The notes: generated by a model from the letters alone, not told the origin. DNA of 64,000 nt from Rheinheimera pacifica (GCF_024809855.1 NZ_JANUEM010000001.1:591342-655341); one strand, 5' to 3'. Counted from the stretch's first letter, positions 50,857 to 60,995 are shown. Translations and numbers: made by a program.

Positions 50857-51984
50857 ATGGCATATCAGGAAGTTAATATATCTGATTTACAACCGGGCAG
50901 TTATGTTGTGCAGGTATTACAACAGTCCGGGGATGTTGTCGTCAAGCATGCAGGTTGGGTTCGCACTAAACAAGCCATAGAGCTGCTACGTAAGAAAGGC
51001 GTTAAAGTCGTTCTTATCGACCCCGATAAAGCCATACTCAGCAAAACCCCTGCAATACCTGACGAACCCATTGCTGCAGCAGAAGAATTATCACCCCGTG
51101 TACTCTTTGCCGATGAATGGCCAAAAGCAGAAAAAACCCTGCAACAAACCCAGCGCGTACAACGCCAGATGCTGGACGCCGTGCGCAACGACAACAATAT
51201 TGATTTGACGCTGGTACATGAAGTCAGCGCCGGGCTGGCAGAATCCATCAGCCGGAATCAGGATGTATTGTTGTGTCTTAACCGTATAGCAGAGCAAAGC
51301 GATACCTTGCTGCAGCACAGTATCAGTTGCGCAGTGTATATGGCAGCTTTTGCGCGCTACCTGAATTTACCGTCACACAAAGTGCAGTCGCTGATAACCG
51401 CAGCCTTATTGCATGATATTGGTAAAGCCATTGGCCCGGACTATCTGAAAATGGCAGATCACCTGGCCATTCCGGCCAGTTTAAATGCACTGCAAAAAAC
51501 AGCTAAGCTGGCTGGCGAAGTATCATTATGGATCAGCCAGCATTGCGCGCACCTGGATGGCAGCGGCGTACCCAAAATTGCCGCGCGGCAGATAGAAAAA
51601 GGCAGCCGGATGCTGGCAATAGTTAACGCTTACGAAAAACTGACCGCATCGCAGGCACCTAAGCTTGGCCCACTGGCTGCCTCCCGCCAGTTGCTGGAGC
51701 GTACACCTCACCAGTTGGATGCTGAACTGCTGCAACTGTTTATTAAATGTATTGGTATTTATCCACCCGGATCAGTAGTTAGACTGAGTAGCGGCAAGCT
51801 GGCACTGGTGCTGGAAAATAACGCAAAAAAACCGTTGCTACCCAAGGTTAAAGTGTTTTATCACAGTGTGCACCAACACCACATTCCGCCTAAAATTCTC
51901 GACTTGTCACGCCAGCAGGAAGAACAGATAGACAGTTGTGTTGATCTGAAAAAATTTGGCCTGGATGTAAAAAACTATATCTGA
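50857..51984 (+). CDS. HD-GYP-type phosphodiesterase with degenerate GYP (DUF3391 N-domain)
   Basis: The 375-residue protein has a DUF3391-like N-terminal domain (about 1-130, MAYQEVNISDLQPGSYVVQV) and an HD domain: ITAALLHDIGKAIGP (about 178-192), then SQHCAHLDGSGVPKIAARQI (about 227-246). HD-GYP enzymes hydrolyse cyclic di-GMP; the usual HHExxDGxGYP reads QHCAHLDGSGVP, with valine for tyrosine in GYP and alanine for glutamate. The HD and DGSG residues are kept. Activity is therefore uncertain. It lies alone after the putA terminator; the downstream genes are convergent. Confidence 0.85.
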   Translation: MAYQEVNISDLQPGSYVVQVLQQSGDVVVKHAGWVRTKQAIELLRKKGVKVVLIDPDKAILSKTPAIPDEPIAAAEELSPRVLFADEWPKAEKTLQQTQRVQRQMLDAVRNDNNIDLTLVHEVSAGLAESISRNQDVLLCLNRIAEQSDTLLQHSISCAVYMAAFARYLNLPSHKVQSLITAALLHDIGKAIGPDYLKMADHLAIPASLNALQKTAKLAGEVSLWISQHCAHLDGSGVPKIAARQIEKGSRMLAIVNAYEKLTASQAPKLGPLAASRQLLERTPHQLDAELLQLFIKCIGIYPPGSVVRLSSGKLALVLENNAKKPLLPKVKVFYHSVHQHHIPPKILDLSRQQEEQIDSCVDLKKFGLDVKNYI

Positions 51985-51985
51985 A

Positions 51986-52744
51986 TCAGCCTGCCGGCCA
52001 CTCGGTTAATGCTGCCATGCTAAATAGCTGCGTACCCAGTTCAAGCAATACATATTGCGGGGTAATTTCTCTAATCCGGATATCTGCGGTAACCCACTGC
52101 CCCTCCTGCAAGGTTTTACCATTTACCTTTACCCAGCGCTGGCTAACACTGGTGGCATAAACATGCGCGTCAAAGCGTAGCGGCGGAATTTGCAACTGCA
52201 ACTGCGCGTCCAGGCTATGGATATCGGTAGCCGGTGCATTGTGGCTGCGAAATCCAGCTTTGTTTGTGCTGGTGTTTTCTGTAGCTTTTAATGCCGAAGC
52301 AAACTTATCGCGCAGCTCACCCGACACTTCCGGCTCAGGCAAAGGTTGTGGCTCTGCGGCTACAGTGCCTGCGGTCATTGTTGTTATTGGCGGCAACGGG
52401 GTAAATTCTTCCTTTACCGGCACTGGCGGCGGTTTTATCGCCTGCGTAATTTTGCTGTCAATAGCGCTTTGTGCCGCACTGGCTATTGCTGTGTTGCCAG
52501 CTTCATTTAGTGCAGTAAAAATATTAACCGGCTGCGCAGGGCTAACTGGCTCAACGCTTACCTGTTCAACTGAGGCAGCTTCCGTCTTAACCGGTGGCTT
52601 AAACCAGTAAGCGGCAGCAGCCCCCACACAACCAGCCAGCAATAAAGCCAATATTAGCGCCAGCTTACGCCAGAAAGCACTACCATCAGCAACAACGGGC
52701 ATGTGCTGATTTTGCTGTTTCAGTGCTTCCATTAAAATTGACAT
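51986..52744 (-). CDS. gspB: General secretion pathway protein B (GspB)
   Basis: GspB (ExeB) works with ExeA to place the type II secretion secretin, or its relatives, in the outer membrane. The 252-residue protein has the typical short cytoplasmic start (MSILMEALKQQNQ), a membrane helix (LALILALLLAGCVGAAAAYWF, about 27-47), a Pro/Thr/Ala-rich periplasmic linker and a conserved C-terminal domain (LDAQLQLQIPPLRFDAHVYA to the end, about 177-252). It is downstream of exeA (18-base gap), in the usual pair. No other type II secretion genes are in the window. Confidence 0.88.
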   Translation of the reverse strand: MSILMEALKQQNQHMPVVADGSAFWRKLALILALLLAGCVGAAAAYWFKPPVKTEAASVEQVSVEPVSPAQPVNIFTALNEAGNTAIASAAQSAIDSKITQAIKPPPVPVKEEFTPLPPITTMTAGTVAAEPQPLPEPEVSGELRDKFASALKATENTSTNKAGFRSHNAPATDIHSLDAQLQLQIPPLRFDAHVYATSVSQRWVKVNGKTLQEGQWVTADIRIREITPQYVLLELGTQLFSMAALTEWPAG

Positions 52745-52762
52745 AAGCTTCTCTACTTCACT

Positions 52763-53689
52763 TTATTGGCTTTGCAGCAACGGCATAATAATCAGTGCCA
52801 GGCTAAAGCCCAGCACTATAGCGCAAACACCCAATACAGGCCAGAACCAGCGCGGTAATGCGGCTTTGCTTACCTGATCTGACAACGGCAAAATTTCACT
52901 GGCAGCCCGGCTTACCAGCTTATCGCTTACTATCGCCTGCTGCTGGCTGTAAGCCCCCAGCAATGCTCTGTCTGCCATCAGGTTAACCAACCGGGGTATA
53001 CCGCCGCTTAGCTGATACAAGCGCTTCACTGCGCCGTCACTAAATACCGGCCGGCTGCACCCGGCAACCTGCAGGCGGAATTTTAAGTAATGGTTTACTT
53101 CATCCAGATTAAGAGGCAACAAATGATAACGCGCGGTAATACGCTGCGCTAACTGACGTAAGTCGTTACGTTTTAACAACAGCTGCAGCTCGGGCTGGCC
53201 GATTAAAATCACCTGTAGCAACTTACGGGTATTGGTTTCCAAATTAGTTAACAGCCGCAGTTGCTCCAGCACTGCAGGTTGCAGATGCTGGGCTTCGTCG
53301 ATAATCAGCAGTGTGTGTTTACCCGCCTCATGGTTTTTCAGTAAGCGGTTTTTTATTTTATCGCCCAGCAGTTTTAAGCTGGCATCAGTTTTTTTGTAGC
53401 GGATTTTCAACTCATCACAGATAGCCGCCAACAACTCCAGCTCAGATAAAGTAGGGTTTAAAATAAAGGCTACTTCGGCACGTTCATCCAGCTCCTGCAG
53501 TAAACAGCGCGATACCGTGGTTTTGCCGGTGCCCACTTCACCGGTAAGCAACACAAAACCTCCGGCCTCTCCCAGCCCAAAACGCAAGTGCGCCAAAGCT
53601 TCGGCATGGCGCGGGCTTAAATACATAAAGTCCGGGTTAGGTGCAATGGAAAATGGGGCACTGGTTAAGCCGAAAAATCCGGTATACAT
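52763..53689 (-). CDS. ExeA/GspA-family AAA ATPase
   Basis: The 308-residue ATPase starts MYTGFFGLTSAPFSIAPNPDFMYLS, typical of ExeA/MshM. Walker A is TGEVGTGKTT (about 48-57), Walker B LLIIDEAQHL (about 126-135), and a sensor region follows. The C-terminus carries a membrane helix (FWPVLGVCAIVLGFSLALIIMPLL, about 282-305), after which the protein ends without the peptidoglycan-binding domain of full ExeA. It pairs with gspB, so it is likely the ATPase that works with GspB at the cell wall. A MSHA pilus (MshM) role is an alternative. Confidence 0.88.
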   Translation of the reverse strand: MYTGFFGLTSAPFSIAPNPDFMYLSPRHAEALAHLRFGLGEAGGFVLLTGEVGTGKTTVSRCLLQELDERAEVAFILNPTLSELELLAAICDELKIRYKKTDASLKLLGDKIKNRLLKNHEAGKHTLLIIDEAQHLQPAVLEQLRLLTNLETNTRKLLQVILIGQPELQLLLKRNDLRQLAQRITARYHLLPLNLDEVNHYLKFRLQVAGCSRPVFSDGAVKRLYQLSGGIPRLVNLMADRALLGAYSQQQAIVSDKLVSRAASEILPLSDQVSKAALPRWFWPVLGVCAIVLGFSLALIIMPLLQSQ

Positions 53690-53756
53690 ACTGCTTCCTG
53701 CTGGTTAGGGCGCCATCATTTGTTGCGACCGTGCATTTTGAAAGACGACAGGTATA

Positions 53757-55016
53757 ATGGCAAAAAAATTGCCAACAGGAAAGCCGGTGCAACGATATCT
53801 GGTAGGTGGTGCAGTACGCGACAGTCTTTTAGATTACCCGTTTCACGAGCGTGACTGGGTAGTGGTAGGCGCTACACCACAGCAAATGCTGGATGCCGGT
53901 TATCAGCAGGTAGGCAAAGACTTTCCGGTGTTTTTGCACCCGCAAACTAAAGAAGAACATGCTCTGGCGCGCACCGAACGCAAAAGTGGTAAAGGCTATA
54001 CCGGCTTTACTGTATATGCCGCACCCGATGTCACCCTGGAACAAGATTTACTGCGCCGCGATCTGACTATCAATGCCATTGCTCAGGCTGATGATGGCAG
54101 CCTAGTTGACCCTTTTGGCGGTGCCGGCGACATTAAGCATAAAATTTTGCGCCATGTATCAGATGCTTTTGCCGAAGATCCACTGCGTGTATTGCGTGTA
54201 GCCCGCTTTTACGCCCGCTATGCTCATTTAGGCTTTAGCGTTGCCAGCGAAACCCAGATATTAATGCGCCAGTTAAGTAGCGAGCTAAACACGCTGACAC
54301 CCGAACGCGTATGGCAGGAAACCGCCAAAGCGCTGAGCGAACAAACGCCACAAGCCTATTTTCAGCTGTTATACGACACCGGCGCGCTACAAACACTGAT
54401 GCCGGAACTGGCGGCATTGTGGGGCGTACCGCAGCCACCACAGTGGCACCCGGAAATTGATACCGGTGTGCATACCTTAATGGTGCTACAACAAGCCGCT
54501 GTCTTATCGCCAAGATTGGATATCCGCTTTGCTGCACTGGTGCATGATTTAGGCAAAGGCGTAACCCGACCTGAACTTTGGCCGGCACATCATGGCCATG
54601 AGCACACCGGCTTACCGCTAATCTCGCAGCTGTGCCAGCGCCTGAAGGTACCGAATGATTGCCGCGATCTGGCATTGCTGGTGTGTGAATATCATCAACT
54701 GGTACACCGTGCACGCGAGCTTAAAAGCAGCACGGTATTAAAACTGTTTGAAGCAATAGATTTATGGCGCAAGCCGGATCGGTTAGAGGCGTTATTACTG
54801 TGCTGCACCGCAGACCTGCGTGGCCGCACCGGATTTGAACAGGCGGAGTACCCTCAGGCCAGCTACCTGCAAACACTGGCAACAGCAGCCCGCAGTGTCA
54901 GTGCCCGTGATTTGGTCGCACAGGGCTTAACAGGTGAAGCTATAAAGCAAGGCTTACAAAAAGCCCGGCTAAATAGCATAAAAGCGGCTAAAGCAAACGC
55001 TCAGAAAGCGCCTTAA
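53757..55016 (+). CDS. cca: CCA-adding tRNA nucleotidyltransferase
   Basis: The enzyme builds and repairs the CCA end of tRNA. The 419-residue protein has the catalytic domain [15 protein letters not shown] (about 14-28), [28 protein letters not shown], then the tRNA-binding arm and an HD phosphohydrolase domain (LVHDLGKG, about 261-268; [11 protein letters not shown]) found in the multifunctional gammaproteobacterial type. The start has about 12 residues more than E. coli Cca. Its last bases overlap the convergent uppP gene by 4. Confidence 0.97.
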   Translation: MAKKLPTGKPVQRYLVGGAVRDSLLDYPFHERDWVVVGATPQQMLDAGYQQVGKDFPVFLHPQTKEEHALARTERKSGKGYTGFTVYAAPDVTLEQDLLRRDLTINAIAQADDGSLVDPFGGAGDIKHKILRHVSDAFAEDPLRVLRVARFYARYAHLGFSVASETQILMRQLSSELNTLTPERVWQETAKALSEQTPQAYFQLLYDTGALQTLMPELAALWGVPQPPQWHPEIDTGVHTLMVLQQAAVLSPRLDIRFAALVHDLGKGVTRPELWPAHHGHEHTGLPLISQLCQRLKVPNDCRDLALLVCEYHQLVHRARELKSSTVLKLFEAIDLWRKPDRLEALLLCCTADLRGRTGFEQAEYPQASYLQTLATAARSVSARDLVAQGLTGEAIKQGLQKARLNSIKAAKANAQKAP

Positions 55017-55816
55017 GCTGCACTGCCAAGCACCGCCAGTAACACCACACCCAGAAGCAACCGGTAGATCACAAACGGCAACATGCCCATACGTTCTATG
55101 ACCTTTAAAAACAGGTGAATACAAATAAAGGCGCTGACAAAAGACAACCCTGTGCCCAGTAAAATAGCGCCCACATCGTAGTGGGTGGGTTCGGCCAGCA
55201 GCTTGCTGCCCTGATAACCACCGCTTAATACAATAATCGGAATAGACAGTAAGAAAGAAAAACGCGCGGCACTCACTCTGTCCAGGCCCAGCATTAATGC
55301 TGCTGTCATGGTAATACCAGAGCGTGAAGTCCCCGGAATTAATGCTACCGCCTGAGCAATACCAATCAACAATGCCTGCTTCCAGGTTAACTGCTCCATA
55401 GTTTGCATTTGCTTTGCTGTCGCATCGGCCAGCCAAAGCGCCAGGCCAAACACTATAGTAGTAATAGCAATAACATAAGGGGAGCGCAGGAAGGTTTCAA
55501 TCAGATCAGCGGCCAGTAAGCCAGCTAAACCCGCCGGAATAGTAGCCAGAATAACCCACCACGCCAGTTTGCTGTCAGTACTGTGTTTACCACCTAATGA
55601 CTGCACCCAACCTACGGTTAAATTGGCGATATCCCGGCGAAAATACAGCATTACCGCTAATAAGGTGCCCACATGTACGGCAACATCAAATACCAGCCCC
55701 TGATCTTCCCAGCCAAACATTGCTGAGGGCAGAATAAGGTGGGCAGAAGAAGAAATAGGTAAAAACTCGGTCAGGCCCTGAATAATAGCCAGAATAATAA
55801 CTTCCACTGTACTCAC
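55013..55816 (-). CDS. uppP: Undecaprenyl-diphosphate phosphatase
   Basis: UppP (BacA) removes a phosphate from undecaprenyl pyrophosphate so that the lipid carrier for cell-wall building can be reused; it gives bacitracin resistance. The 267-residue membrane protein shows the conserved [18 protein letters not shown] (about 14-31) and [21 protein letters not shown] (about 158-178), plus about eight helices. It is followed upstream by folK and folB in a minus-strand run, with 2 bases between folK and uppP. Confidence 0.97.
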   Translation of the reverse strand: MSTVEVIILAIIQGLTEFLPISSSAHLILPSAMFGWEDQGLVFDVAVHVGTLLAVMLYFRRDIANLTVGWVQSLGGKHSTDSKLAWWVILATIPAGLAGLLAADLIETFLRSPYVIAITTIVFGLALWLADATAKQMQTMEQLTWKQALLIGIAQAVALIPGTSRSGITMTAALMLGLDRVSAARFSFLLSIPIIVLSGGYQGSKLLAEPTHYDVGAILLGTGLSFVSAFICIHLFLKVIERMGMLPFVIYRLLLGVVLLAVLGSAA

Positions 55817-55818
55817 AG

Positions 55819-56307
55819 TTACTTGCTCCAGTTAAATGGCACCGGCCATAATTTTTGTTGTTTCGAATACTGTTGCCACAACTCACTATAACTAAGCCCG
55901 GTAAGCGGGTGCATTACATCTGGCGCAATTTCCGCCAGTGGCCACAATACAAAGGCATTTTCTGTAATTTCCGCCCGGGGCAGCTCTACCGGTTGCTGAC
56001 ACACCACATCATCAAAAGTCAGTAAATCCAGATCCAAAGTGCGGCCGCTGAATTTTGCCGCCGTTCTGTCCCGGCCATAGTTATTTTCAATTTGCTTAAA
56101 TAAAGCAACGCAATCGGCTATTGATAAGCTGGTATCAGCCGCAACCACCATATTGTAAAAAGCACTGCCGGCAAAACCAACGGCTTCACTTTCATACACT
56201 GATGACAGCGTAAGCGGGCCAAAGTGTTGCCTGAGTGCGCTGACTGCTGCCTGAATATGATAACTACGTTTAATATTACTGCCGATACTGATGTAAATGC
56301 GCGCCAT
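55819..56307 (-). CDS. folK: 2-amino-4-hydroxy-6-hydroxymethyldihydropteridine diphosphokinase
   Basis: HPPK transfers pyrophosphate from ATP in folate synthesis. The 162-residue protein has [18 protein letters not shown] (about 4-21), [13 protein letters not shown] (about 51-63) and the signature [12 protein letters not shown] (about 91-102). It shares one base with the folB stop, so it is translation-coupled to the aldolase acting just before it in the pathway. Confidence 0.96.
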   Translation of the reverse strand: MARIYISIGSNIKRSYHIQAAVSALRQHFGPLTLSSVYESEAVGFAGSAFYNMVVAADTSLSIADCVALFKQIENNYGRDRTAAKFSGRTLDLDLLTFDDVVCQQPVELPRAEITENAFVLWPLAEIAPDVMHPLTGLSYSELWQQYSKQQKLWPVPFNWSK

Positions 56308-56660
56308 CAGCTGCGGCTCCGCACTATGGTAACGCCGACAATTTCTGCCTTCTCCAGTGCGCCGGGCTTTTGCACCGACACTTTAACCTGTGTGGTGGCA
56401 AATTCGTTTAGCAGTAACTGCGCCACACGTTCTGCTACGGTTTCAATCAACTCCAGTGGCTGGGCGGTAATTAACGCTATAACACGCTGGGCAATAACGG
56501 CGTAATCCAGTGTTTGGCGTATATCATCCTGTTTTGCTGCATTGCTGATATCAGTCAGCAGCTCTAAATCTAACAACAAGCGTTGCTGAATGGTTTTCTC
56601 CCAGTCGTAAACGCCGATCACGGTATCTACTTGTAGCTGTTTTATAAAAACTATGTCCAT
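56307..56660 (-). CDS. folB: Dihydroneopterin aldolase
   Basis: FolB forms 6-hydroxymethyl-dihydropterin, the substrate of FolK. The 117-residue protein begins MDIVFIKQLQVDTVIGVYDWEKTIQQ and carries the family's LDYAVIAQRVIALI and ELIETVAERVAQLLL helices (about 50-86), ending in the SVQKPGALEKAEIVGV strand. It heads the folB-folK-uppP run and is divergent from plsY with 138 bases between, as in E. coli. Confidence 0.96.
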   Translation of the reverse strand: MDIVFIKQLQVDTVIGVYDWEKTIQQRLLLDLELLTDISNAAKQDDIRQTLDYAVIAQRVIALITAQPLELIETVAERVAQLLLNEFATTQVKVSVQKPGALEKAEIVGVTIVRSRS

Positions 56661-56798
56661 TCAGTTACATCCGCATTGCGTTATTTCTCGTTTCAGGTAG
56701 GCTGGTCGGATAGGCAAAACCGCTAAAACCCTATATTCTGCTGGCCTTAAATCAGGCTGCAATCTTAACGTAAAAACTGGTGCTGAGGAACCGCCTTA

Positions 56799-57404
56799 AT
56801 GACCCCGCTGATTGGAATTATGATGCTGGTAGCCTATCTTTGTGGCTCCGTTTCGTCGGCAGTGCTGGTCAGCAAGCTGTTTCGCTTACCTGATCCCCGC
56901 TTACATGGCTCTGGCAACCCCGGTGCCACCAACGTACTGCGTTTAGGCGGCAAGCTGCCAGCGGTGCTGGTGCTGTTGTTTGATATTCTTAAAGGCACCA
57001 TTCCGGTGTGGGGTTCATACTTTTTGCAAATAGAACCGTTATATCTGGGGCTTATTGCTATCTGCGCCTGTCTGGGCCATATTTTCCCGCTATTTTTTGG
57101 TTTTCAGGGTGGTAAGGCGGTGGCTACTGCTTTTGGCGCCATGATGCCAATTGGACTGGATTTAGCCGGTTTGCTGATCGCAAGCTGGCTGATTATTGTC
57201 GCAATCAGTGGCTATTCTTCACTGGCGGCGATTTTAACCGTGACGTTAGCACCAATTTTCACCTGGTTTATTAAACCGCTGTATACCGTGCCGGTGTTAA
57301 TGCTGAGTATTCTGATTATTGTGCGCCACCGCGAGAATATTATCCGGCTGTATCGTGGCAAAGAAAGTAAAGTGTGGGATAAATCCAAGCGGATTCAAGA
57401 GTAA
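56799..57404 (+). CDS. plsY: Glycerol-3-phosphate acyltransferase PlsY
   Basis: PlsY makes lysophosphatidic acid from acyl-phosphate and glycerol 3-phosphate at the inner membrane. The 201-residue polytopic protein shows the three family motifs: [19 protein letters not shown] with [14 protein letters not shown] (about 37-50), [21 protein letters not shown] (about 92-112), and [16 protein letters not shown] (about 172-187). Single gene; a structured element lies between it and convergent tsaD. Confidence 0.96.
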   Translation: MTPLIGIMMLVAYLCGSVSSAVLVSKLFRLPDPRLHGSGNPGATNVLRLGGKLPAVLVLLFDILKGTIPVWGSYFLQIEPLYLGLIAICACLGHIFPLFFGFQGGKAVATAFGAMMPIGLDLAGLLIASWLIIVAISGYSSLAAILTVTLAPIFTWFIKPLYTVPVLMLSILIIVRHRENIIRLYRGKESKVWDKSKRIQE

Positions 57405-57428
57405 CCCCTCACCTGACTGATAAAGCGA

Positions 57429-57521
57429 GGTTGGAATCCCGATATGGGCGCCACAGAGTGTCTGAACAAATGCGTAAGCATTTGTGAGTTGCTGTGGCGA
57501 GCCAGAGCGGGAGTTGCAACC
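57429..57521. repeat. Nested inverted-repeat element between plsY and tsaD
   Basis: Three paired layers fold about one centre: an inner 8-bp stem ACAAATGC/GCATTTGT (57466-57473 with 57478-57485) with a GTAA tetraloop, a middle CGCCACAG/CTGTGGCG (57449-57456 with 57492-57499), and an imperfect outer GGTTGGAATCCC with GGGAGTTGCAACC (57429-57440 with 57509-57521). No T-run follows. It lies between convergent genes and may block read-through, or be a repeated/mobile element. Confidence 0.55.
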
Positions 57522-57553
57522 GAAGCCCCACTCCTGACCAGATGCTAAAACCA

Positions 57554-58567
57554 TTAAACCGCTGGCAAGTCCTGCATTGGCCAGCGTGGTGTAACACCAA
57601 TCGTTAAATCCTGCTGCTGCCCGGCGGCTAAACGGTAATACCCCGCCAGTGCTATCATGGCACCATTGTCGGTGCAAAACTCTTTACGCGGGTAAAATAC
57701 CTCACCGCCGTGGCGCTTCAGTAACTGCGCTAACTGTTCACGCAGCGACGTATTGGCGCTAACACCACCGGCTATCACCAGGCGTTTATAACCGGTTTGC
57801 AGCAACGCCCGCTCGCATTTAATCACCAGAGTGTCTACCACCGCCTGCTGAAACGAGGCTGCGATATCAGCCTGCACCTGCGTGCTGTTACCCTCTTTGG
57901 CGATCACATTGGCGGCTGAGGTTTTTAAGCCACTAAAGCTAAAATCAAGCCCCGGCCGGTCTGTCATTGGCCGTGGAAACTTGTACTTTTTACTGTCACC
58001 CTGCACGGCCAGCTTTGCTAATAGCGGGCCGCCGGGGTAATCCAGTCCCATCAGTTTGGCGGTTTTATCAAAGGCTTCACCGGCTGCATCATCGATAGAT
58101 TCGCCTAGCAGTTCATAACGGCCAATACCTTCAACCGCCACCAACTGAGTATGGCCGCCAGACACCAACAGCGCTAAAAATGGAAATTGCGGCGGGTTAG
58201 CTTCCAGCATCGGTGCCAGCAAATGCCCTTCCATATGGTGCACCGCCAGCGCAGGCTTGCCCCAGGCCATTGCCAGCGAACGGCCAATAGCAGCACCTAC
58301 CAGCAAAGCACCGGCTAAACCCGGGCCCGCAGTGTAAGCCACGCCATCAATATCAGTAGCCGCACAGTTTGCTTCAAGCAACGCCTGTTTAATCAGTGGT
58401 ATGGTTTTACGGATATGGTCGCGCGAGGCCAGCTCCGGCACTACACCACCGTAATCGGCATGCAGTGGGATCTGGCTGTACAGTACATGGCTTAATAACC
58501 CCAGCTTGTCGTCATAAACGGCAATACCGGTTTCATCGCAGGATGTTTCTATACCTAAAACTCGCAT
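57554..58567 (-). CDS. tsaD: tRNA N6-adenosine threonylcarbamoyltransferase TsaD
   Basis: TsaD, with TsaB and TsaE, puts threonylcarbamoyl on A37 of tRNAs reading ANN codons. The 337-residue protein has the start [19 protein letters not shown], the metal motif [11 protein letters not shown] (about 110-120), the ATP-binding VSGGHTQLV (about 135-143) and [17 protein letters not shown]. It is divergent from rpsU, as usual. Confidence 0.97.
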   Translation of the reverse strand: MRVLGIETSCDETGIAVYDDKLGLLSHVLYSQIPLHADYGGVVPELASRDHIRKTIPLIKQALLEANCAATDIDGVAYTAGPGLAGALLVGAAIGRSLAMAWGKPALAVHHMEGHLLAPMLEANPPQFPFLALLVSGGHTQLVAVEGIGRYELLGESIDDAAGEAFDKTAKLMGLDYPGGPLLAKLAVQGDSKKYKFPRPMTDRPGLDFSFSGLKTSAANVIAKEGNSTQVQADIAASFQQAVVDTLVIKCERALLQTGYKRLVIAGGVSANTSLREQLAQLLKRHGGEVFYPRKEFCTDNGAMIALAGYYRLAAGQQQDLTIGVTPRWPMQDLPAV

Positions 58568-58654
58568 CTGTGTCTCAAATCCGCTAAAATGGCTGCCATT
58601 GTACCGGCTCAGTTCACTCAGAGCCAGAGGATCGGATTTAGATCGCAGAACTGC

Positions 58655-58684
58655 TTTACATCACCCTGTCTTTTTGCGTAAAAT
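58655..58684 (+). promoter_or_regulatory. Sigma-70 promoter of the rpsU-dnaG-rpoD operon
   Basis: -35 TTTACA (58655-58660) and -10 TAAAAT (58679-58684) are 18 bases apart, about 64 bases upstream of rpsU. This is the expected main promoter of the macromolecular synthesis operon. Confidence 0.6.
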
Positions 58685-58747
58685 GCCGCACCATTTTTAA
58701 TCGTATTGGTTCACAGATAACCAATTTGGCCCTGAGGTGAGAATTTA

Positions 58748-58963
58748 ATGCCTGTTGTTAAAGTAAAAGAAAACGAACCGTTTGACGTAGCATTACGTCG
58801 TTTCAAGCGCTCATGCGAAAAAGCTGGTGTATTAGCTGACGTACGCGCTAAAGAATTCTACGAGAAGCCAACCTGGATCCGTAAGCGTAAAAAAGCAGCA
58901 GCTGTTAAGCGCCATGCTAAGAAGCTGTCTCGCGAAAACGCACGTCGCATCAAGCTGTACTAA
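58748..58963 (+). CDS. rpsU: 30S ribosomal protein S21
   Basis: S21 is a small basic protein of the 30S subunit that helps mRNA pairing with 16S rRNA. The 71 residues ([21 protein letters not shown]...) match E. coli S21 in length and pattern, with a Lys/Arg-rich C-terminus. GAGGTGAG precedes the ATG. It is the first gene of rpsU-dnaG-rpoD; a hairpin in the gap to dnaG reduces transcription into the next genes. Confidence 0.98.
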   Translation: MPVVKVKENEPFDVALRRFKRSCEKAGVLADVRAKEFYEKPTWIRKRKKAAAVKRHAKKLSRENARRIKLY

Positions 58964-59102
58964 GCGTTAAGCGCTTATAGTACCTGCTTAGCGACACCGG
59001 TGCTTTGGCTGTGCCTTATGTTTGCCAGCCCCGCTGTAATAACAGCATGCTTTCTCAGCATAAATAAAGCCCGGCGTAACAGCGCAAAGTTGACATCTGC
59101 AT

Positions 59103-59133
59103 ACCGTGCCCGCAAGGCACGGTTTGTCTTTTT
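59103..59133 (+). terminator. Internal terminator/attenuator between rpsU and dnaG
   Basis: ACCGTGCC/GGCACGGT (59103-59110 with 59116-59123) has a 5-base loop and is followed by TTGTCTTTTT. This is the position of the partial terminator known from E. coli, which lowers DnaG relative to S21. Confidence 0.75.
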
Positions 59134-59156
59134 CTGAATAACGCCGAAGGAAAAAG

Positions 59157-60911
59157 GTGGCAGGACAAATCCCAAGACAGTTTATCGACGAGTTGTTGGC
59201 CCGTACCGACATTGTTGAACTGATTGACCAGCGCGTACCGCTAAAAAAAGCCGGTAGAAACTACGCCGCCTGCTGCCCGTTCCATAGCGAAAAATCACCC
59301 TCTTTTACCGTTAGCCCGGATAAACAGTTTTACCACTGCTTTGGCTGTGGTGCGCACGGCAATGCCATCAGCTTTATGATGGAATTTGAACAACTCGAAT
59401 TTGTTGAAGCCATTGAAGAGCTGGCGCAGCAACACCACCTTGAAGTGCCGCGCGAGCAAGGCGCCGTTAAAAACCGCCCTGCAGCCCAGGCTGACGACTA
59501 CCATTTAATGCAGCAGTCCGCCGGGTTTTATCAGCAACAGCTGCAAAGCCACGCTAATGCTGCGATGGTGCAGCAGTATGTGGCCAAACGCGGCCTGAGT
59601 GCAAAAACTCTGGCCGATTTTGCCATTGGTTACGCACCGGATGGCTGGGATAACCTGCTAAAACACTTAAGCCCGGCCAACCATAAAACACTGCGCGATC
59701 AGTTATTTGAACTGCGGCTGATAAACCGCAACGACAACGGCCGCGAGTATGACTTTTTCCGCGAACGGTTAATGTTTCCGATCCGTGATAAACGCGGCCG
59801 GGTTATTGCCTTTGGTGGCCGCGTACTGGGCGAAGGTACGCCAAAGTATTTAAATTCACCGGAAAGCCGCCTGTTTCACAAAGGCCGTGAGCTGTATGGT
59901 TTGTACGAAGTGCGCCAGCAACCCGGCCATGTAGAGCAAATACTGGTGGTTGAAGGCTATATGGATGTAGTAGCACTGGCCGAACATGATATCCGCTTTG
60001 CTGTCGCCTGTTTGGGCACCGCCACAACGTCGGATCATATGCATACGCTGTTTCGCTACACCCCCAAGGTAGTGTGTTGTTACGATGGAGACCGCGCCGG
60101 GCGTGATGCCGCCTGGCGGGCATTACAAAGTGCACTGCCGCAATTAAAAGACGGTGTAGAGTTAAATTTTGTGTTTTTACCTGACGGTGAAGACCCGGAT
60201 TCATTAGTACAAAAAGAAGGCAAAGACGCGTTTTTACAGCGCATCGCCAATGCTATGCCGCTAAACCAGTACTTTTTTGAGCATCTGGTACAGGAGTTTG
60301 ACCCGGCCACTGATGCCGGTAAATCAGCATTGTCAGTAAAAGCAGCAGAATTAATTAAACAGATACCGAGCGAATTTTACCGTGACAGCTTAAGCGACAA
60401 ACTGGCTAACCTGCTGGGTAAACCGCGTGAGCGCACCAAAGCTGCGGTACACCGGGCAGCCAACCGGGTAAAACCGGCGGCGATGAAAATAACACCGATG
60501 CGCCGCGCTATTGGTTTATTACTGCAGTACCCCAATTTAGCTAATGTAATGCCGGATGCGCCAGAGCTTGGCGAAGCTAATATTCCCGGCATAGGCTTGT
60601 TACTGGCACTGCAGCAACGGCTGCAACAACAACCGGATTTAACCACCGCGCAACTGATAGAACAGTGGCGCGATTTGCCCGAACACAGCATTTTAATGAC
60701 ATTGGCCGCCTGGGATCACCAGATCGAACCGGAACAATTGTCACAGGAATTTGTCGATACTTTTCATTCAATTGAAGATCAGTATTTACAACAACGGCTG
60801 GAAGCCCTGGAACGGAAAGATAAACTGCAGCAACTGAGTAAAGCCGAATGGCACGAATACAAACTGCTGCTGCAAGCGCTGAAAAGCAAAAAACCAAAGC
60901 TTGCGAACTAA
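59157..60911 (+). CDS. dnaG: DNA primase (GTG start)
   Basis: DnaG makes RNA primers at the replication fork. The 584-residue protein starts at the GTG at 59157 after GAAGGAAAAAG. The CHC2 zinc-binding domain is CCPFHSEKSPSF...YHCFGCGAHGNA (about 40-66), followed by the RNA polymerase/TOPRIM core (VVEGYMDVVALAEHDI, about 264-279; CYDGDRAGRDAAWRAL, about 305-320) and a helicase-binding C-terminal domain. The rare start codon and the upstream hairpin both fit a protein needed in few copies. Confidence 0.98.
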   Translation: MAGQIPRQFIDELLARTDIVELIDQRVPLKKAGRNYAACCPFHSEKSPSFTVSPDKQFYHCFGCGAHGNAISFMMEFEQLEFVEAIEELAQQHHLEVPREQGAVKNRPAAQADDYHLMQQSAGFYQQQLQSHANAAMVQQYVAKRGLSAKTLADFAIGYAPDGWDNLLKHLSPANHKTLRDQLFELRLINRNDNGREYDFFRERLMFPIRDKRGRVIAFGGRVLGEGTPKYLNSPESRLFHKGRELYGLYEVRQQPGHVEQILVVEGYMDVVALAEHDIRFAVACLGTATTSDHMHTLFRYTPKVVCCYDGDRAGRDAAWRALQSALPQLKDGVELNFVFLPDGEDPDSLVQKEGKDAFLQRIANAMPLNQYFFEHLVQEFDPATDAGKSALSVKAAELIKQIPSEFYRDSLSDKLANLLGKPRERTKAAVHRAANRVKPAAMKITPMRRAIGLLLQYPNLANVMPDAPELGEANIPGIGLLLALQQRLQQQPDLTTAQLIEQWRDLPEHSILMTLAAWDHQIEPEQLSQEFVDTFHSIEDQYLQQRLEALERKDKLQQLSKAEWHEYKLLLQALKSKKPKLAN

Positions 60912-60995
60912 TGCGGCTGGCTAGAAAAGCCGCGCTTTGTTATAATCGCTAGTTCGCAATTTTACATTAATCAAATTGGTGGAAGATAAGTCTCT

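Noticed and set aside
57405..57553. tRNA 3' remnant or integron attC site between plsY and tsaD
   Set aside because: GGTTGGAATCCC followed by GCGCCA looks a little like a T-arm and CCA end, but stem lengths do not fit and no 5' half exists. The arms also do not read as attC (no RYYYAAC/GTTRRRY pair in the right places).
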